A stretch of DNA of 64,000 nt from Plectrocnemia conspersa (lineage: Eukaryota; Arthropoda; Insecta; Trichoptera; Polycentropodidae): NCBI GenBank assembly GCA_009617715.1, contig VTFK01000457.1, forward strand, positions 186,001-250,000. The letters are read 5' to 3'. The position numbers and the translations under genes are program-made. Positions within the stretch are counted from its first letter, which is position 1; each line of letters opens with the position of its first letter. The notes beneath the pieces are model-generated. The model did no database searches and was not told where the DNA came from. It saw only the letters and a list, made by a program, of their open reading frames with translations. Positions 21,961-33,955 of the stretch are shown in pieces.

Positions 21961-24087
21961 AATATTAGCACTGTAAATTACTTTAGGCGTATTGATTTAA
22001 AAAATTAAATAAAATCTATATCAAATTTTAAATTCATTTTTTTCTAAAGAAATAATGATAATTTTTTTTATTAAATAAGTTGAAATATAAAATATTATTA
22101 ATAAAAAAGATTGACGTAAGGTTACTTACATATTTCTTATAAACTCTCAATATCTCACTTATCTCACAGTTTAAAACCTAATGCTTAAAAAGTGATTCAA
22201 TTGTGAACATAATCTTTACGCTCTTAATTTTAAATTGTTGTTTAAGTTTCGCAAAAGATATTTACATCGCGTTACATTATTACGTGGAATTGTTTTATGA
22301 AACTTTCGCATGGTTTGTATGCATCCACCAGTGAAGTGTTTTCTAAAGATGATTCAGTGGAAACAACCTAGTAACTGCGGGGTCTCTCTTCTAGAAATAC
22401 AAACATACGTATATTCTCGGCGGACCTCGCACTTTATCTCGCTAAACTTTTACTGTGTATCTCTCTCGCATGTCATAAATTTGGATATACTATAAGAGTC
22501 TTTGTAACAGGAGGCATTACTTTACAAAGCGTTAGTAAGGCACTTTAAGGGGAAAATGCGATAACGTCTTACGTTAAGTAACTAATGGCGGTTTACGTAT
22601 TATAAAATAATATATGTACTTATGTGTTGATATTAGTTTATCTGCATGTTTATATGGATATTTTATTACGTGACTAATCGCACATATTTCGTAGTAGAAT
22701 TAAAAATTCTCCTGGATGACCTTTTCTGTTTAGAAAGTCAAAGTAAAATATAAAAAATTGTGAGCATTCTGAAAAAAAACATAGTCAACACGGAATTTTA
22801 AATGTGGATTTAAAAGTGCTCTAGACGCATTTACAACAATTAAAATGACATTAAAAAATATGTAGTTAAGGCTTGATAAAATAACTAACAATGTCACTTT
22901 GTAAATAAAATTGCATTTATAACGTTATTTTAAGGTTTGCGTTATAAGAGTTTTAACAATTAGTACGCATTTTTATCGTTTCTATATGAGACATTTTTTT
23001 GCAATTTTATCAGATTTTTACCAGATTATGTTAATGAAAATATAATATATTAACTGCTCATTTATGGGTAAAAGAGCAAATAGCTGGATCGCATAAACGT
23101 TTAATATACCAATCAAACAGTTTATCTCAGGATATGGCACTGCAAACTCAAACCCGATTTGAAACCAAAATGAGCAAGTTTAATTTCGGCGACTTAAGCT
23201 AAATGCAAAGCAATGAAAAGCGATCGCTTCTAATCAATAACATATTTTTACTATATAATCCGTTATTTACCCTCAGGTAGTTTCGATGAAATAACACGTG
23301 TTTTGATACGATCAAGGGAAGTCAAAGCCAAATCGTAAAAAACCTTTATTGCATTTTTTATGACGCTACTACCGTAGTTTTTAGCGTTTTATTGTGTGTT
23401 TGTGTGTGTTCTTTGCGGGGGAGTAATAAAATATTTTCAATAAATACATCGGTAAACGCATATTTTATAGCGTGTATATTGCATATTATACGAATAATCC
23501 ATAGCGAAGAGGTGGACAATATAAAACGGAAAGAATGTTGAAAATTTTTGTGTTGTGTGCTATATGTGTATGCTAGGGTACCATACCGAAAATACTTAAA
23601 TAGCTTGAAGCTATAATAATGAAAAATATCTTCCTTTTTATGTTATATATGAATTATTATTTCTATGGATTAAATAAAATATATTTTAATAATTCATAAG
23701 GGAATAAAGGTTTCTTACGAAGGTAAATATATACCTATGTATGTATATATTAATAAATCTTGGGTACTAATGTATCTCTGATTAAATTATATTTAATTTG
23801 TAGTGTTTGAATCACCCATAATAGCCGTGTTAACTTGTAACTGTAAAAAAATAATTGGAACTGTCATTTTAAACGGAAATAAAATAAAAGTTATTATATA
23901 ATAAAAATTAGGGTGCGACAGGTTAATCATTTATTCACATGAAAACACATGTTTAAGAAGCCAAAAATAATTAAATCTAAATTCTCTTCACCATCATCAT
24001 GCTTTAAAATTATCTATAATATACAAATACGACATAGTCGTAATGAATGAGAAGCCTTTATAGCTGAATCAGAATCAAACATATTTT
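21961..24087. other. AT-rich DNA with small GC patches, no gene seen
   Basis: Slightly GC-richer patches occur near 22260-22600 and 23050-23540. The plus frame 22310-22495 has no motif and no splice context that I could support. Confidence 0.45.
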
Positions 24088-24089
24088 CG

Positions 24090-24195
24090 GGTTTTGAGGC
24101 CGAAGAGGTGTGACTTTGCAGCCAAAATTATACGCCGGTAAAGCTGGTAACAGTTTATTTAATTTATTACAATTTATCACAGAAATAAATAGTGT
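24090..24195 (+). repeat. SINE-like repeat, decayed copy
   Basis: cgaagaggtgtgactttgca (24101-24120) followed by gccaa matches the head of the copy at 21747-21770 with about three differences. The B-box position reads gccggtaaagctgg and is degraded. Confidence 0.5.
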
Positions 24196-24819
24196 TAAGA
24201 TGTATTCCGTAGACTGAGTGCTGATAAAGAAGCTGGGATTGTCGTCGTGATGCCTTTTGAACAATCCACTGATGTCTCTCGTGTGTATGCAGGTCTCTCT
24301 AAGCTCATTTACTGATGTGAGAAAATGTCACATCTTTTACATTTATGATCCAAACTGTCTCTGCCGAATCATAGATGTGGATTTTGGCGGTACAATTGCA
24401 TCGTTTGATGATTTGCCCTGCGAAACATGTTCAAGCATTGAAGTGAAACTGCGAGCTGAAGCTTTCGAATATTTTTAATACAAAAGGTAGATTATAATAG
24501 CGGTTTTTACGCAGAATAGACGCATATGCACAAAATGGTAGTTTTTCTAGTACTTATAAGTGGTTAATGAGACGAATGTGCTACCAAGTAGATGATCTGT
24601 GAAATTTCCAATTATTACGCAAGTGTCCTATTTAGTATTATCTTTTATTGCTAGACCTTTTATCTGGCGAGTTGGTTATATCCTTTTCATACAATTTTAA
24701 TGATCCCAGAGTTAATGGTGCAGCTGGTTGGACCTTTACAATATCTTTAAAACTGGCTTCATAATTAAAAAATATAACTAAAATACGGGCTTGTGTATCT
24801 AATTTTAAAAAGGAAAAAT
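24196..24819. other. No supported gene; one unassigned frame
   Basis: The plus frame 24257-24478 (73 codons) crosses somewhat GC-richer DNA and contains VDFGGTIASFDDLPCETC. It does not resemble a family I know. It could be chance, an exon or transposon debris from the RTE-like element that follows; nothing decides between these. Confidence 0.25.
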
Positions 24820-26010
24820 CATGTGCAGCAAAACATACAACACTGAACTACTAAAAAATAAAGATGTAGCAGCACAATATAAACAAAAAGTAAACGAAGG
24901 CTATATTATTTGCAAGAACATAAGATGACCTTGAAATATATTAGAAACAATGCAAAAACATTGTTAAAAAACAACAGTAAATGTAATAGGGTACATGTTC
25001 ATGAAGAATGCTATGCAGAATGCTAAAAAGCGACCAAAGAGAAAAAACTTAGCATAACTTAGCAATAACGCAACAAATAAATTACAAAAAACTTTTTATT
25101 GAATACTATAAACTAATACTTAAACATGAAAGTGTACACGCTAAATAAGAGCAAAAGACAAAAGATCGGACACGGAAAAACAATATGTGCTAAAGAAAAT
25201 TTCTATGATGGAACTCAACAAAAAATTTTAAATGTCAGGGAAAAGTATTGAATGATTGACCCATGGTCTCCGACAGGGTGACCCAGTTAGACAAAGAGTG
25301 GACATTTAGATATAACCGGTAGTATATATAATAAATTAGTTCTATTCTTTGCCTATGCTCATGACATTGATACAATTGCAATTAAATTTAAATCGCCAAT
25401 AAATTATCTGCTAGAAAAATTGAACTAAAGATCAACGAGGAAGAAACAAAATACATGCCAGTTAATACATGCCTGTAGCCCCTTTCTATAAATACATGCC
25501 AGCTATGACTATCTCGTCACGCAAAAATATTAATCTATAAATCAATGATCAGACCTATGCTGACACACGTCTCTGAGAGCTGGACATTTGGCTGGCACTG
25601 ACGAACATCTACTTGGTATATTTAAAGATAGGTGCTCCGTAGGATATATGGAGGTATAAAGGAGGGAAATGAGTGGCATAATAGAAAAACCAAGAGCTGT
25701 AAAACCTGCACTAAGAAGAGAGTGTCTCCACCTTCATTCGCGTTGGAAGGCTTTGATGAGTGGACTTTACTCAAATAGACTCCATACAACCACCGAGAAA
25801 ATTGTCGGTGGTTGATACCAGATGGCCGAATATTGGCAGGAACGTCAAGGTTTCGGTGATTAGATGACGTTACGAAAAATTTTAGTGTAGCCGAAGCAAA
25901 CAACTAGAGAATTCTGGTACTGAACCGAAAGAGCTGAGGGAAATTATTAAAAGAAGCAAAGACCCATCTTAGGTTGTTAGACAAAAATGAATAAAGGAAT
26001 GAATGAATTT
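24820..26010 (+). pseudogene. Decayed RTE-like LINE remnant
   Basis: Plus-strand words follow a typical RTE-like order. YNTELLKNKDVAAQYKQKVN (about 24836-24897) and ECYAEC-stop-KATKEKK (about 25009-25050) belong to the linker between endonuclease and RT. GLRQGDP (25265-25285) is the RT motif in the form used by RTE-like elements. FAYAHDID (25345-25368) is the YADD catalytic box with the first Asp changed to His. KSMIRPMLTH (about 25537-25566) and LRRIYGGIKEGNEWHNR (from 25634) are C-terminal. KELREIIKRSKDPS ends the frame, followed by an aatgaat-type repeat tail near 25985-26010. The fingers and first catalytic Asp between 25050 and 25260 are deleted. Stops are frequent. Confidence 0.78.
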
Positions 26011-26279
26011 TGAGTCTGGTGTTACTACTCACTTAGTAGTTGTATATCATGTTTATTCTGTTGTAACCCATTGAGTTTCTTATTGTTATGTTGCAGCAAA
26101 AAAATAATAGTAAATAAAATATTAAAATACATAAAAGTTGTTCTTATGACAGTGTCTGAAATTTTTAAACGTGGATACTTATTGTCTTGTCTGGAAAACT
26201 AAGCTGTACAATTTACGAATCAGAGAAAAATATTTAAAAAATCATACATTAAAGAACTGATATGAATAGCTTTCATTCC

Positions 26280-26800
26280 ACAAGGTCACGATAGTATCCT
26301 GATATAAGGTATTATCGGGCCGCTTTATCCCGAATCGGGTTATCTGGCCCGCTTGACTTATCTTTACGGAGCGCCATTAAAAGTGACAGCCGCCACTTTC
26401 CGGCGCCGTTTTTCTTTCCACTTTCCGAATTTCCCGTTTTTCAGTTTCCACTCTGGACCCACCCCGAAATTAGCGAGCTTATCTCGACGGCGATTAAGCC
26501 GAATATAATTAGGGGCGTCCTATGTTTCATTGCCAATTAAGTTGCTTATTGGACCTTGCCTCTATCTCTTCGCTCTTTTTACGCCCGCCAATAAATTCGC
26601 GATGCAGACGAGTAATAAAATTTATACGAGATAAGTACACTCTTTTAGTGCCGCTGAAATTTTAATTTAAATGCAAGGGGAGCTTTCTGTTTCTATTGGT
26701 TGTTCAAATAAGCACGCGCGTCGACACAATGAAATTGCCACGCTTGAAATTAATCAATGGAAAATTTTCGATTAACTCACCACACAGTGCGGCCGAGCGA
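26280..26800. other. GC-richer island with duplicated core motif
   Basis: Contains one copy of a 52-bp core (26331-26382) that recurs at 29687-29738, followed by GC-rich and pyrimidine-rich sequence (ccgccactttccggcgccg, tggacccaccccgaaatt). TAATTAG-type words (aatataattaggggcg) are present. No frame. Candidate regulatory island. Confidence 0.4.
26331..26382. repeat. Dispersed 52-bp motif, copy 1
   Basis: Starts cgaatcgggttatct, contains gcttgacttatctt and ends ggagcgccattaaaa. Aligns with copy 2 at 29687-29738 at 49 of 52 positions without gaps. Flanking bases are more weakly alike (gggccgcttta against cggcccgtttt; cgccactttc against cgacgctttc). Confidence 0.9.
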
Positions 26801-28560
26801 TGTATAGCAAGTTGAAATATATTTTTTGTAAAAAACAATTACATAATGAACAAAATAAGGGCAAACTTATTTTTGAGAAACTTTTAATAAAATGTGTTCT
26901 TAATATGTTTAGTAAGGTACTTGAATTTAAAAAAGTTATTTGATTAATTTAATACAAATGATTAAAACTTATAAAAAAAAGGGAAATAGTAGGTTGAACC
27001 ACACTGTGCACCAATGGATCGATTAATTGGCTTAATGGTTCACTTTACGAAACAAATTTGATAAATGCATTATTGTGAATCAGTTCGTTGCGCTAATAAT
27101 TCGGCGTTAATGGAATATTCTTTTTGCAGATTACCTTTTTGGTTAAAATATATCAAAACCTTTAATTGAAATATAATACTAAATATTACTTTATATTTTT
27201 AGTTATATTTTTAATAACTACAGTTTCAGTAGAAATCAACATTTAAAATAACTTATAAGATTACAATTGAATTTCAACTGTATCTGTCATGAACGAATAC
27301 AAGTGAATTTCGAAAATAAATTTCAGGTAAATTTTTAATAAATACATCCTTATTTTCAAAGTGTTCCCTAGAGGTTTACATAGTTGCCAATCGTATAGGC
27401 TTAGTTCTGAGTATACCAATAGTAATACTACACTTCATTGTGATATAAATAGAAGACAATAGATTCGTCTGGTCGGACACCCAGACGGTATTCAACATGG
27501 GCATTACAAGACCTCCATTATACTATACGTAACACGAACGCCAGGTATTATATTCCCTCCGTGACAATTAAGAGCGCTGTTTCAGGATGTGCCATGTCTA
27601 GCGAATACTCACTATCATACATGCTCACAATGGATTCTAAGATTTTCTTATTACATTTATGAAAACACATCAAATTGAATACAGCGCACGGACAAATTGA
27701 CAAAGCGTCTGCTTTCTTTCGAATTGCCGTCGATTTATTTCTGGCTGACACGCTAACAACCTAAACCAGTGTGTCTTTGAGCAAACGCCTTATAAAAACA
27801 ATTTTTATGACTGATGGTTTCGATTTGGTTGGCTGTGGTCTAACTGCGATTGTTACTTGAAGGCTGAGTTGAATAAATGCTGCATGTGTCAAAAAGATAA
27901 AACGATTACTTATTCATTGCTTCATTTAAATAAGATTGGTTATGAATAGTTAAATTAAAAATACAACAACTATATTAAAGTATGCAATACAAACATACAG
28001 TTAAATAATATCATTATAGTATTTAAAGTACATATGTACATATATTATATATTATTTCACATAATATATGGAATATAAAGAAACTATTATATAAACGTAC
28101 AAATATTTATAAAATTTCTTTATTTATTCTTATTTTATTATGATATCCAGCAATTCTAAAATCTACGTAATTAATAGTACATGAAGAACATATAAAAAAC
28201 ATTTATTCCAAAAAATTCTGTAACCTCCTTCTATTAGAATCGATTTACTATGCCTATACAATTTGTGACTAAATTGTTTTTTAATACAATTCCTATCGCT
28301 TTATTTCATAATATATTTTATCAGATTTTTATGTAGATTATAAAAAAAATTATACGATTATTTTGATTACATAGTTACGGTAAGATTAAATCTATTAACG
28401 ATTGATTTTTATTATAGGAAACCGTTAAATGTAAAATTAAGTGTTGTTTTTCAAATGATTTATTGTAATATTTTACAATTATATCAGTTAATAAACAAAA
28501 ATATGCTCTCTATTACAGTATAACTGTATGGTATATAAAAATATCTACTTGTGTACGTGA
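26801..28560. other. AT-rich DNA; one unassigned minus frame
   Basis: The minus frame 27548-27751 (67 codons) is less AT-biased than its flanks and contains LSICPCAVFNLMCFHKC and YDSEYSLDMAHPETALL. I do not recognise it, and no splice sites or continuation could be tied to it. A TA-rich palindromic patch lies at 28028-28080. Confidence 0.3.
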
Positions 28561-28564
28561 ACGA

Positions 28565-28875
28565 ATTAGTTTGAACGCAAGGATACATTTCGAAGAGATA
28601 AATGAACACCGGTATTGTTTAACCATGTGTTTACGGTTTATGCGGCAAAGCAGAAAGGGCAATTAATGAATGGTTAAACGTTTGTTTCATTATCGCATAT
28701 CGGACAGGCAATTCAAGTGGTCATTAATTGTTCGCGAAAAAAGTCACCGTTGCGTTTGACGTTGAAGAATGGGCCAAATGTGAAGCACACTCTGCCATTA
28801 CTCTTCCTACACCGTATGTCGACAGTTGCCAATGCTGTTTGTGCCAATAAAAATTAGCCAAGCATATTAGTCTTA
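28565..28875. other. GC-richer island, candidate regulatory sequence
   Basis: Contains gggcaattaatgaatgg and tggtcattaattgttcgcg, two homeodomain-type ATTAAT cores in mixed-composition DNA, and no frame. Confidence 0.35.
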
Positions 28876-29052
28876 TGTGACGTAAACAAACATTGATTTA
28901 AAAAAAGTCTGTTCTTATTTATAAGTTCAAGAATTATATATAATTTAAAGCAATATTTATAAATTATTCATTAAAAAATAGATAAAATCTAATCAAACCA
29001 ACAATAACAATGTACATAAAATTATTTAAAATTATACAGACACCCAACTGAC

Positions 29053-29129
29053 AAAGCAATAATTTATTACGTTTATAAAAAACGTTTATAAAAAACTAAA
29101 GCAATAATTTATTACGTTTATAAAAAACG
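29053..29129. repeat. Tandem duplication, 45-bp period
   Basis: The 32-bp word beginning aaagcaataatttattacg occurs identically at 29053-29084 and 29098-29129. The unit contains its own short duplication (acgtttataaaaa). Confidence 0.9.
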
Positions 29130-29189
29130 AATTAATGGAAGCCACTAACTGTTACAGAGAAATTAATTTAAACAAATTAAGACACGGTC

Positions 29190-29780
29190 AGTGAAAGTTT
29201 AAGTTATCGGAAAGTGCGCGCGTTGGGTGTCGGAATTTAAAGGATTGGAGTTAATTTAATTCTAAGGTCATTACTTGCATTATTTAAACGATGATACCAA
29301 ATGTGTTTATAAGGTAGAAAATTCTTATAAAACTTATTCTAGATAATATCTTACGTAAAGGAAAGACGGATCAATCGCATTTACATTACGTTTTTGGGCA
29401 AGAAAGTGTTGAAAACAGCCAGAACTCTGCGGTGTGTCGCATTTTCGTTGAAATAATTTTCGTATTAGTCGCGATTCTCTGTGATTCAAGATGGGGTAGG
29501 AGTTTTAATATGCGCGTTGAGGTCTTAATGCCGTTCGGCGCCTCGAGATAAAAAAAGGTTCGGGTTTCAATAGGGTCGCGAGTGAAACTTTTTTCGAATT
29601 CGGCCCGAGCTTCACGAATAAAGCTAACAGACGTATAAACAACGCCGATAAAAAAGTCTTAAGGCGCTTTCGGCCCGTTTTTAGCTCGAATCGGGTTATC
29701 TTGCCGGCTTGACTTATCTTAACGGAGCGCCATTAAAACCGACAACCGACGCTTTCTTCTACTGTTCTCTTGGCAATGCC
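29190..29780. other. GC-richer island with duplicated core motif
   Basis: Long island with words such as ggcgcctcgagataaaa, gggtcgcgagtgaaac and ttcggcccgagcttcacg. Its right end carries copy 2 of the 52-bp motif. No convincing frame. Confidence 0.4.
29687..29738. repeat. Dispersed 52-bp motif, copy 2
   Basis: Same orientation as copy 1, about 3.36 kb away, with three substitutions. Both copies sit in islands rather than in AT-rich DNA. Confidence 0.9.
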
Positions 29781-30439
29781 TACCTACGGAAATTCTAAAT
29801 TAACAATGTTAAATTAAGACTGGATCAAGGTTTAAAGATGAACAATTTTCTTAAAAAATATTAGTTCGTTGGTGCTTAAAACGCGTCGTAGATATCGGTT
29901 TATTTAACGTATTATGTGTTAGTTTAGTGTCTTTATTTAAAAAAATTTATTAAAGTCCGACTTCCGAGAAATTTGGTTCTAAGAAACGTTGAAATGTAGT
30001 TTAAACATATTCTAAGAAACATCGTTATACCACTGAGAGTTGGCAGTAAATAATAAAACAAACTTTTCTGCATCTCAAAAACATCTGTTCCATTATTTAA
30101 ACGGTTTTAGTTTTACTCAGTCAAATATTGTAATGACATTTTTAAGCTCTGTTAATCTCAGACATAATAAATTTTACTTATAATAAGTTTTATTTCTAAA
30201 TACTACATTATCTCTTATACTAATATTTTCTACACTTAAACGTTATATTATTAACAAATGTATAGTGTCTGTATCTATCTATAAATATATATACTTTATC
30301 AAAAAAAAAATTTTTTTTTTAATATATTATAAAAGTATTAAAAAGCAATATTAAAAAAAATTATATTACTTTAAACTTTATATGTTGATAAAATATATAA
30401 TACTTTTAATATTATTGATCTTATATTTATCATATAATT
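29781..30439. other. AT-rich DNA, no gene seen
   Basis: Includes an A/T homopolymer block at 30300-30325. The sequence changes to LINE coding remnants near 30440. Confidence 0.5.
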
Positions 30440-32290
30440 AATTAATCCAACTCAGCAAAACGACATAATAAAAATGGAAATTAATGGAAATATATATCAA
30501 GATCCTTATATAATAGCAGAAAAAATGAATACATATTACATTGAGAGCATAGAAGAAATTGTGAATTCAATACCAAGGATTAGTAATTTAGTACAATATA
30601 ATAATAAAGCAATAATTGTAAAATTTAGTAAATTTAAATCAGTATCATTAGATGAAATTCATAACATAATATGTAAATTTAAAAAAAGAAACTAGTACTG
30701 ATGAACTAGATATAAATATAATTAAAGAAACATGGGAAATAATAGGAACTAAATTAAATTATTTAATAAATAAAAGCACTCTCCTTAGGAGAAATGCCTG
30801 AAAATTTAAAGATTGCTACTATTGTACCTATACCTAAAATAAAAAAAAAATAGTAAAAAAAAAGTTGAAGAAATGAGACCAATCAACATGCTACCGTGTA
30901 TAGAAAAAAATAATAGAAGAAGTAGTAATCAAACAATTAAAGGAATTTATTACTTCTCAAAACATAATATGTGAACAACAATCGGGATTCAGAGAAAAGC
31001 ATTCCACTGAAACTGCATTACAAGTAGTGATAAATGATTGGCTGTTGGCTAAGGATACAAACAAAATCATTGAGCAGTTTTCTTGGATTTCAAGAGAGCC
31101 TTCGAAACAATAGACAGAAAAATAATGTTAAAGAAATTGGAGAGTATAGGTATAAGTGATATAGTTTTAAGATGGTTTAATAATTACTTATATAAAAGAA
31201 AACAAAAAGTTAAAATAAATAATGTATATTCTAAAGAGAAATTAGTGTCTTATGGAGTACCACAAGGGTCTAAATTGGGACCATTGTTATTTGTTTTGTA
31301 TATTAATGATATAGTTAATAACGTGAAAAAATGTAAAATTCATCTATTTGCGGATGACACATTAATGTATTGCATAGGTGATAACATTAAAGAAATTGTA
31401 AGTAATTTAAATAATGAATTAAGTATATTAGAAATATGGTTAAAGAATAATGTACTTAAATTAAATGAGAATAAAACTAAATGTAATAAATAACTCTAGT
31501 ATAGAAATAGTGGATAATATAAAATATTTAGGAGTAATTGTTGATACAAAATTAAATTTTAAAGAACATTGTAATTACATATTAAAAAAAATTAGTAGAA
31601 AAATAGGTTTATTATCTAGATTAAGAAATATATTAAGTATAAATACAAAAAAAATAATTTATAATAGTATAATATTGCCCCATTTTAATTATTGTGCAAC
31701 CCTATTAAATATGTTAAATAAATTAGATAAACAAATGTTGCAAAAAAATTACAAAATAGGGCAATGAGAGTAATTTTAAATAAAAATAGATTAACTAATT
31801 GTAAAAGTATGATTGATAGATTAGAATGGTTGAATGTTCAAGAAATATTGAGTATGAATGTTTTAGTATTTATATATAAGTTAGAAAATAATATATTACC
31901 AAAATATTTTAATAAGTATTTAATAAGAAATAAAGATGTACATAAATATAATACTAGAAATAGAGAAAATTTAAAGAAAATTAAGTATAAAAAAACGAGT
32001 ACGGCTAGGGGAATTATGTACGGAGGTTTTGATTTATATAATAGTCTTCCAAGAGAAATCCGAAACAGCAAAAATATAACGGGTTTCATAAATGGAATAA
32101 AAAAACACCTTCGTACATATAGAAATAAATTATAATATTAAGACTTTATTATTGTATATTTTCATTTTTTCTTTCTGTTATGTATTTTTTATATATTTTT
32201 ATATATGTTTACTAAATTTGTTAGATATAAAGATTAGCTATTAAGCTAAATAAATTAATAAAATAAAATAATAATAATAATAAAATAACA
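30440..32290 (+). mobile_element. CR1/L2/I-like LINE, 5'-truncated
   Basis: The copy starts near 30440 in the region between endonuclease and RT and ends in an (AATAA)n/(TAA)n tail at about 32250-32290, the kind of 3' tail seen in I-group and related LINEs. It has no poly-A. The body is more AT-rich than Jockey copies A and B and has more breaks, so it is probably older. The 3' end (attagctattaagctaaat) has a possible relative at 45808-45852. Confidence 0.88.
30474..32135 (+). pseudogene. CR1/L2/I-like reverse transcriptase, broken frame
   Basis: Pieces read in order: MEINGNIYQDPYIIAEKMN (30474 on), SLDEIHNIICKFKKRN, then after frameshifts ENLKIATIVPIPKI and EEMRPINMLPCIEK. The frame 31083-31493 has DFKRAFETID (first catalytic Asp), SYGVPQGSKLGPLLF and LFADDTLMYC (catalytic FADD). 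31465-31767 has KYLGVIVDTKLNF and 31764-32135 ends with YGGFDLYNSLPREIRNS, the usual C-terminal block. At least five frameshifts lie between 30690 and 31080 and two more near 31480 and 31760, so no protein can be made. Catalytic residues are intact in the pieces. Related to the fossil at 1925-2690. Confidence 0.88.
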
Positions 32291-32645
32291 TTTTTTCAAT
32301 TGGATTTAATTTTCTATCTATTTTATTTCAGTGTTTATGTTTTGATTTATAAATTATATTATATATATATACATATATATATTTATATATATATACCATA
32401 TATAAAGTAGTGAGTTAAGACGAAAGTGCTGATTTATGTGTTTCATTACCGACGTCAGATATAATGAAGAAGGAACGAATAATGAGATACAGTATGGATT
32501 GATGGTTACTAAAACGTAATTGTATAGAGCCAATTATATCAAATTAATCGATAATTGGCATACAGAAACCGTATGAGTATACAAATACAAATATAAATAA
32601 TAAACTATACTTAGAGCAGATGCAGAGTAGATACGAGTTTGTTTT
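32291..32645. other. AT-rich DNA with TA microsatellite
   Basis: TA/CATA-rich run at 32358-32404 follows the LINE tail. Otherwise unstructured. Confidence 0.6.
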
Positions 32646-32649
32646 TTAA

Positions 32650-33135
32650 GTCTTCCTAGATAAAGCCGCTTTATAGTCGGTATGGCCACCAACTTTGTCA
32701 TGAACAATGCAACATCCTTTAAGCACTGTGAACCTTAATCTTATTTAGTATCCTCGCCTTTCAGTTTTACACCACCGTCCATCGTTAAACTGCACGGCCC
32801 CGAAGACTGCCAACTCTCTTTGTGATTTAGTGGCAATGAAAAGTGTATTTGCCAGTGATGCTTCCGGCGTATCGTTCCATTTTATTTGCTCATATCGATT
32901 GTTGTTTTAGGTTAAAAGAAACGACTTTTGCGGTCGAATTGGTAAATTTTCAGGTTATACGCCTAAAGCGTCGTGCAATTAGCGAGGATTAAGGCCGAAG
33001 CAAGGATTACCTTTTGTGTTCGACTACTCGGGGCTCAGCTGGAAAGTTTCGCCCAGAGTGGGCCCTCTTCACTAAGCAAAGTTTCCAAATTATGCCAGCC
33101 CTCCCGACACTGCAAATTTGTGGTCTAATTTATGT
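32650..33135. other. GC-richer island, candidate regulatory sequence
   Basis: Contains ctgcacggccccgaag, cagtgatgcttccggcgtat, gcaattagcgaggattaagg and gagtgggccctcttcac. TAATTAG/CAATTAG cores are present and no frame is open. Confidence 0.38.
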
Positions 33136-33639
33136 AACCTAGCAATATAATTAGATACAAAACGTGCGTTGTTAGTTTTTAAGTCAGCAACTGTATGTAT
33201 TTTATTTCAATTAAAAATTATATTTGCATATTTTAAACACGATTGAAAACATTGTATTACAGTCTCAAAAAAATATAGTAAGGAAGGAGCTTTAGCTTGA
33301 ATTTTAAATTTTATATTTGTTGATACTACTTATATTTTATAGGCACATGTAATTTATAAAATCATTTAGCAATATTACCAACATTGTAATTTCCATTTTC
33401 GCTAAAATTGTTTCGAAATCTTGTAAGGACAAAACGTTTATTTAATTTTCATATAATATTTATTGAGCCCCAATTTGTAAGTAACGTAAAGAACCTCTTC
33501 CAAAAATAGTAGACATGCATGAAAAATATAAATATTAAAAATATATGTTTATTGTTTATTCTTTAGAGTTAACAAGAAGGTTTCTAAGACAAACTGAAAA
33601 TTAAAAAAAAAGATGTTTCACTTCTTCAACATATTCTTC
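33136..33639. other. AT-rich DNA, no gene seen
   Basis: No repeat or coding remnant recognised. Confidence 0.5.
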
Positions 33640-33955
33640 TTTTTTGTCGGCTTTACGACTCTGATCGAGCCTTGGCAATCTCCACAAGTTGTCTCCATCG
33701 CACCTTATATATTTCTTTTCTGGTCTGCCAATAGATCGTGTCATTTATGTGACTCAACGTGTCATTAGGTTGGGCACTCTATTCTTTTCCATTCTTTGTA
33801 CATGACCCACCCATCGAAGTCTTCGAGACTTATAGAACCATAGTAAAGTATCCTGACTTATTAAGTTCTCTGGTTCGTAAATCGCTTTTCTTCTATCTAA
33901 GACGTCTTTTAATTTTGTCGGCCCTGTTATTATACTTCGCACTTGGTTAATTAAA
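33640..33955 (-). pseudogene. LINE reverse transcriptase C-terminal fragment
   Basis: The minus frame 33754-33942 reads SRRLRWVGHVQRMEKNRVPN, the strongly conserved C-terminal block of many RTE- and CR1-like insect LINEs (RRLRWxGHVxRM). A continuation in shifted frames, GRPEKKYIRC or WRQLVEIA (about 33670-33740), matches the GRPRKRWxD segment that follows. Nothing of the palm is left. No poly-A was recognised to the left, so the true 3' end is unclear. Confidence 0.75.

Noticed and set aside
25622..25903. 93-codon minus frame
   Set aside because: Shadow of the RTE-like remnant, whose plus strand reads LRRIYGGIKEGNEW.
31838..32089. 83-codon minus frame
   Set aside because: Shadow of the LINE RT C-terminus on the plus strand.
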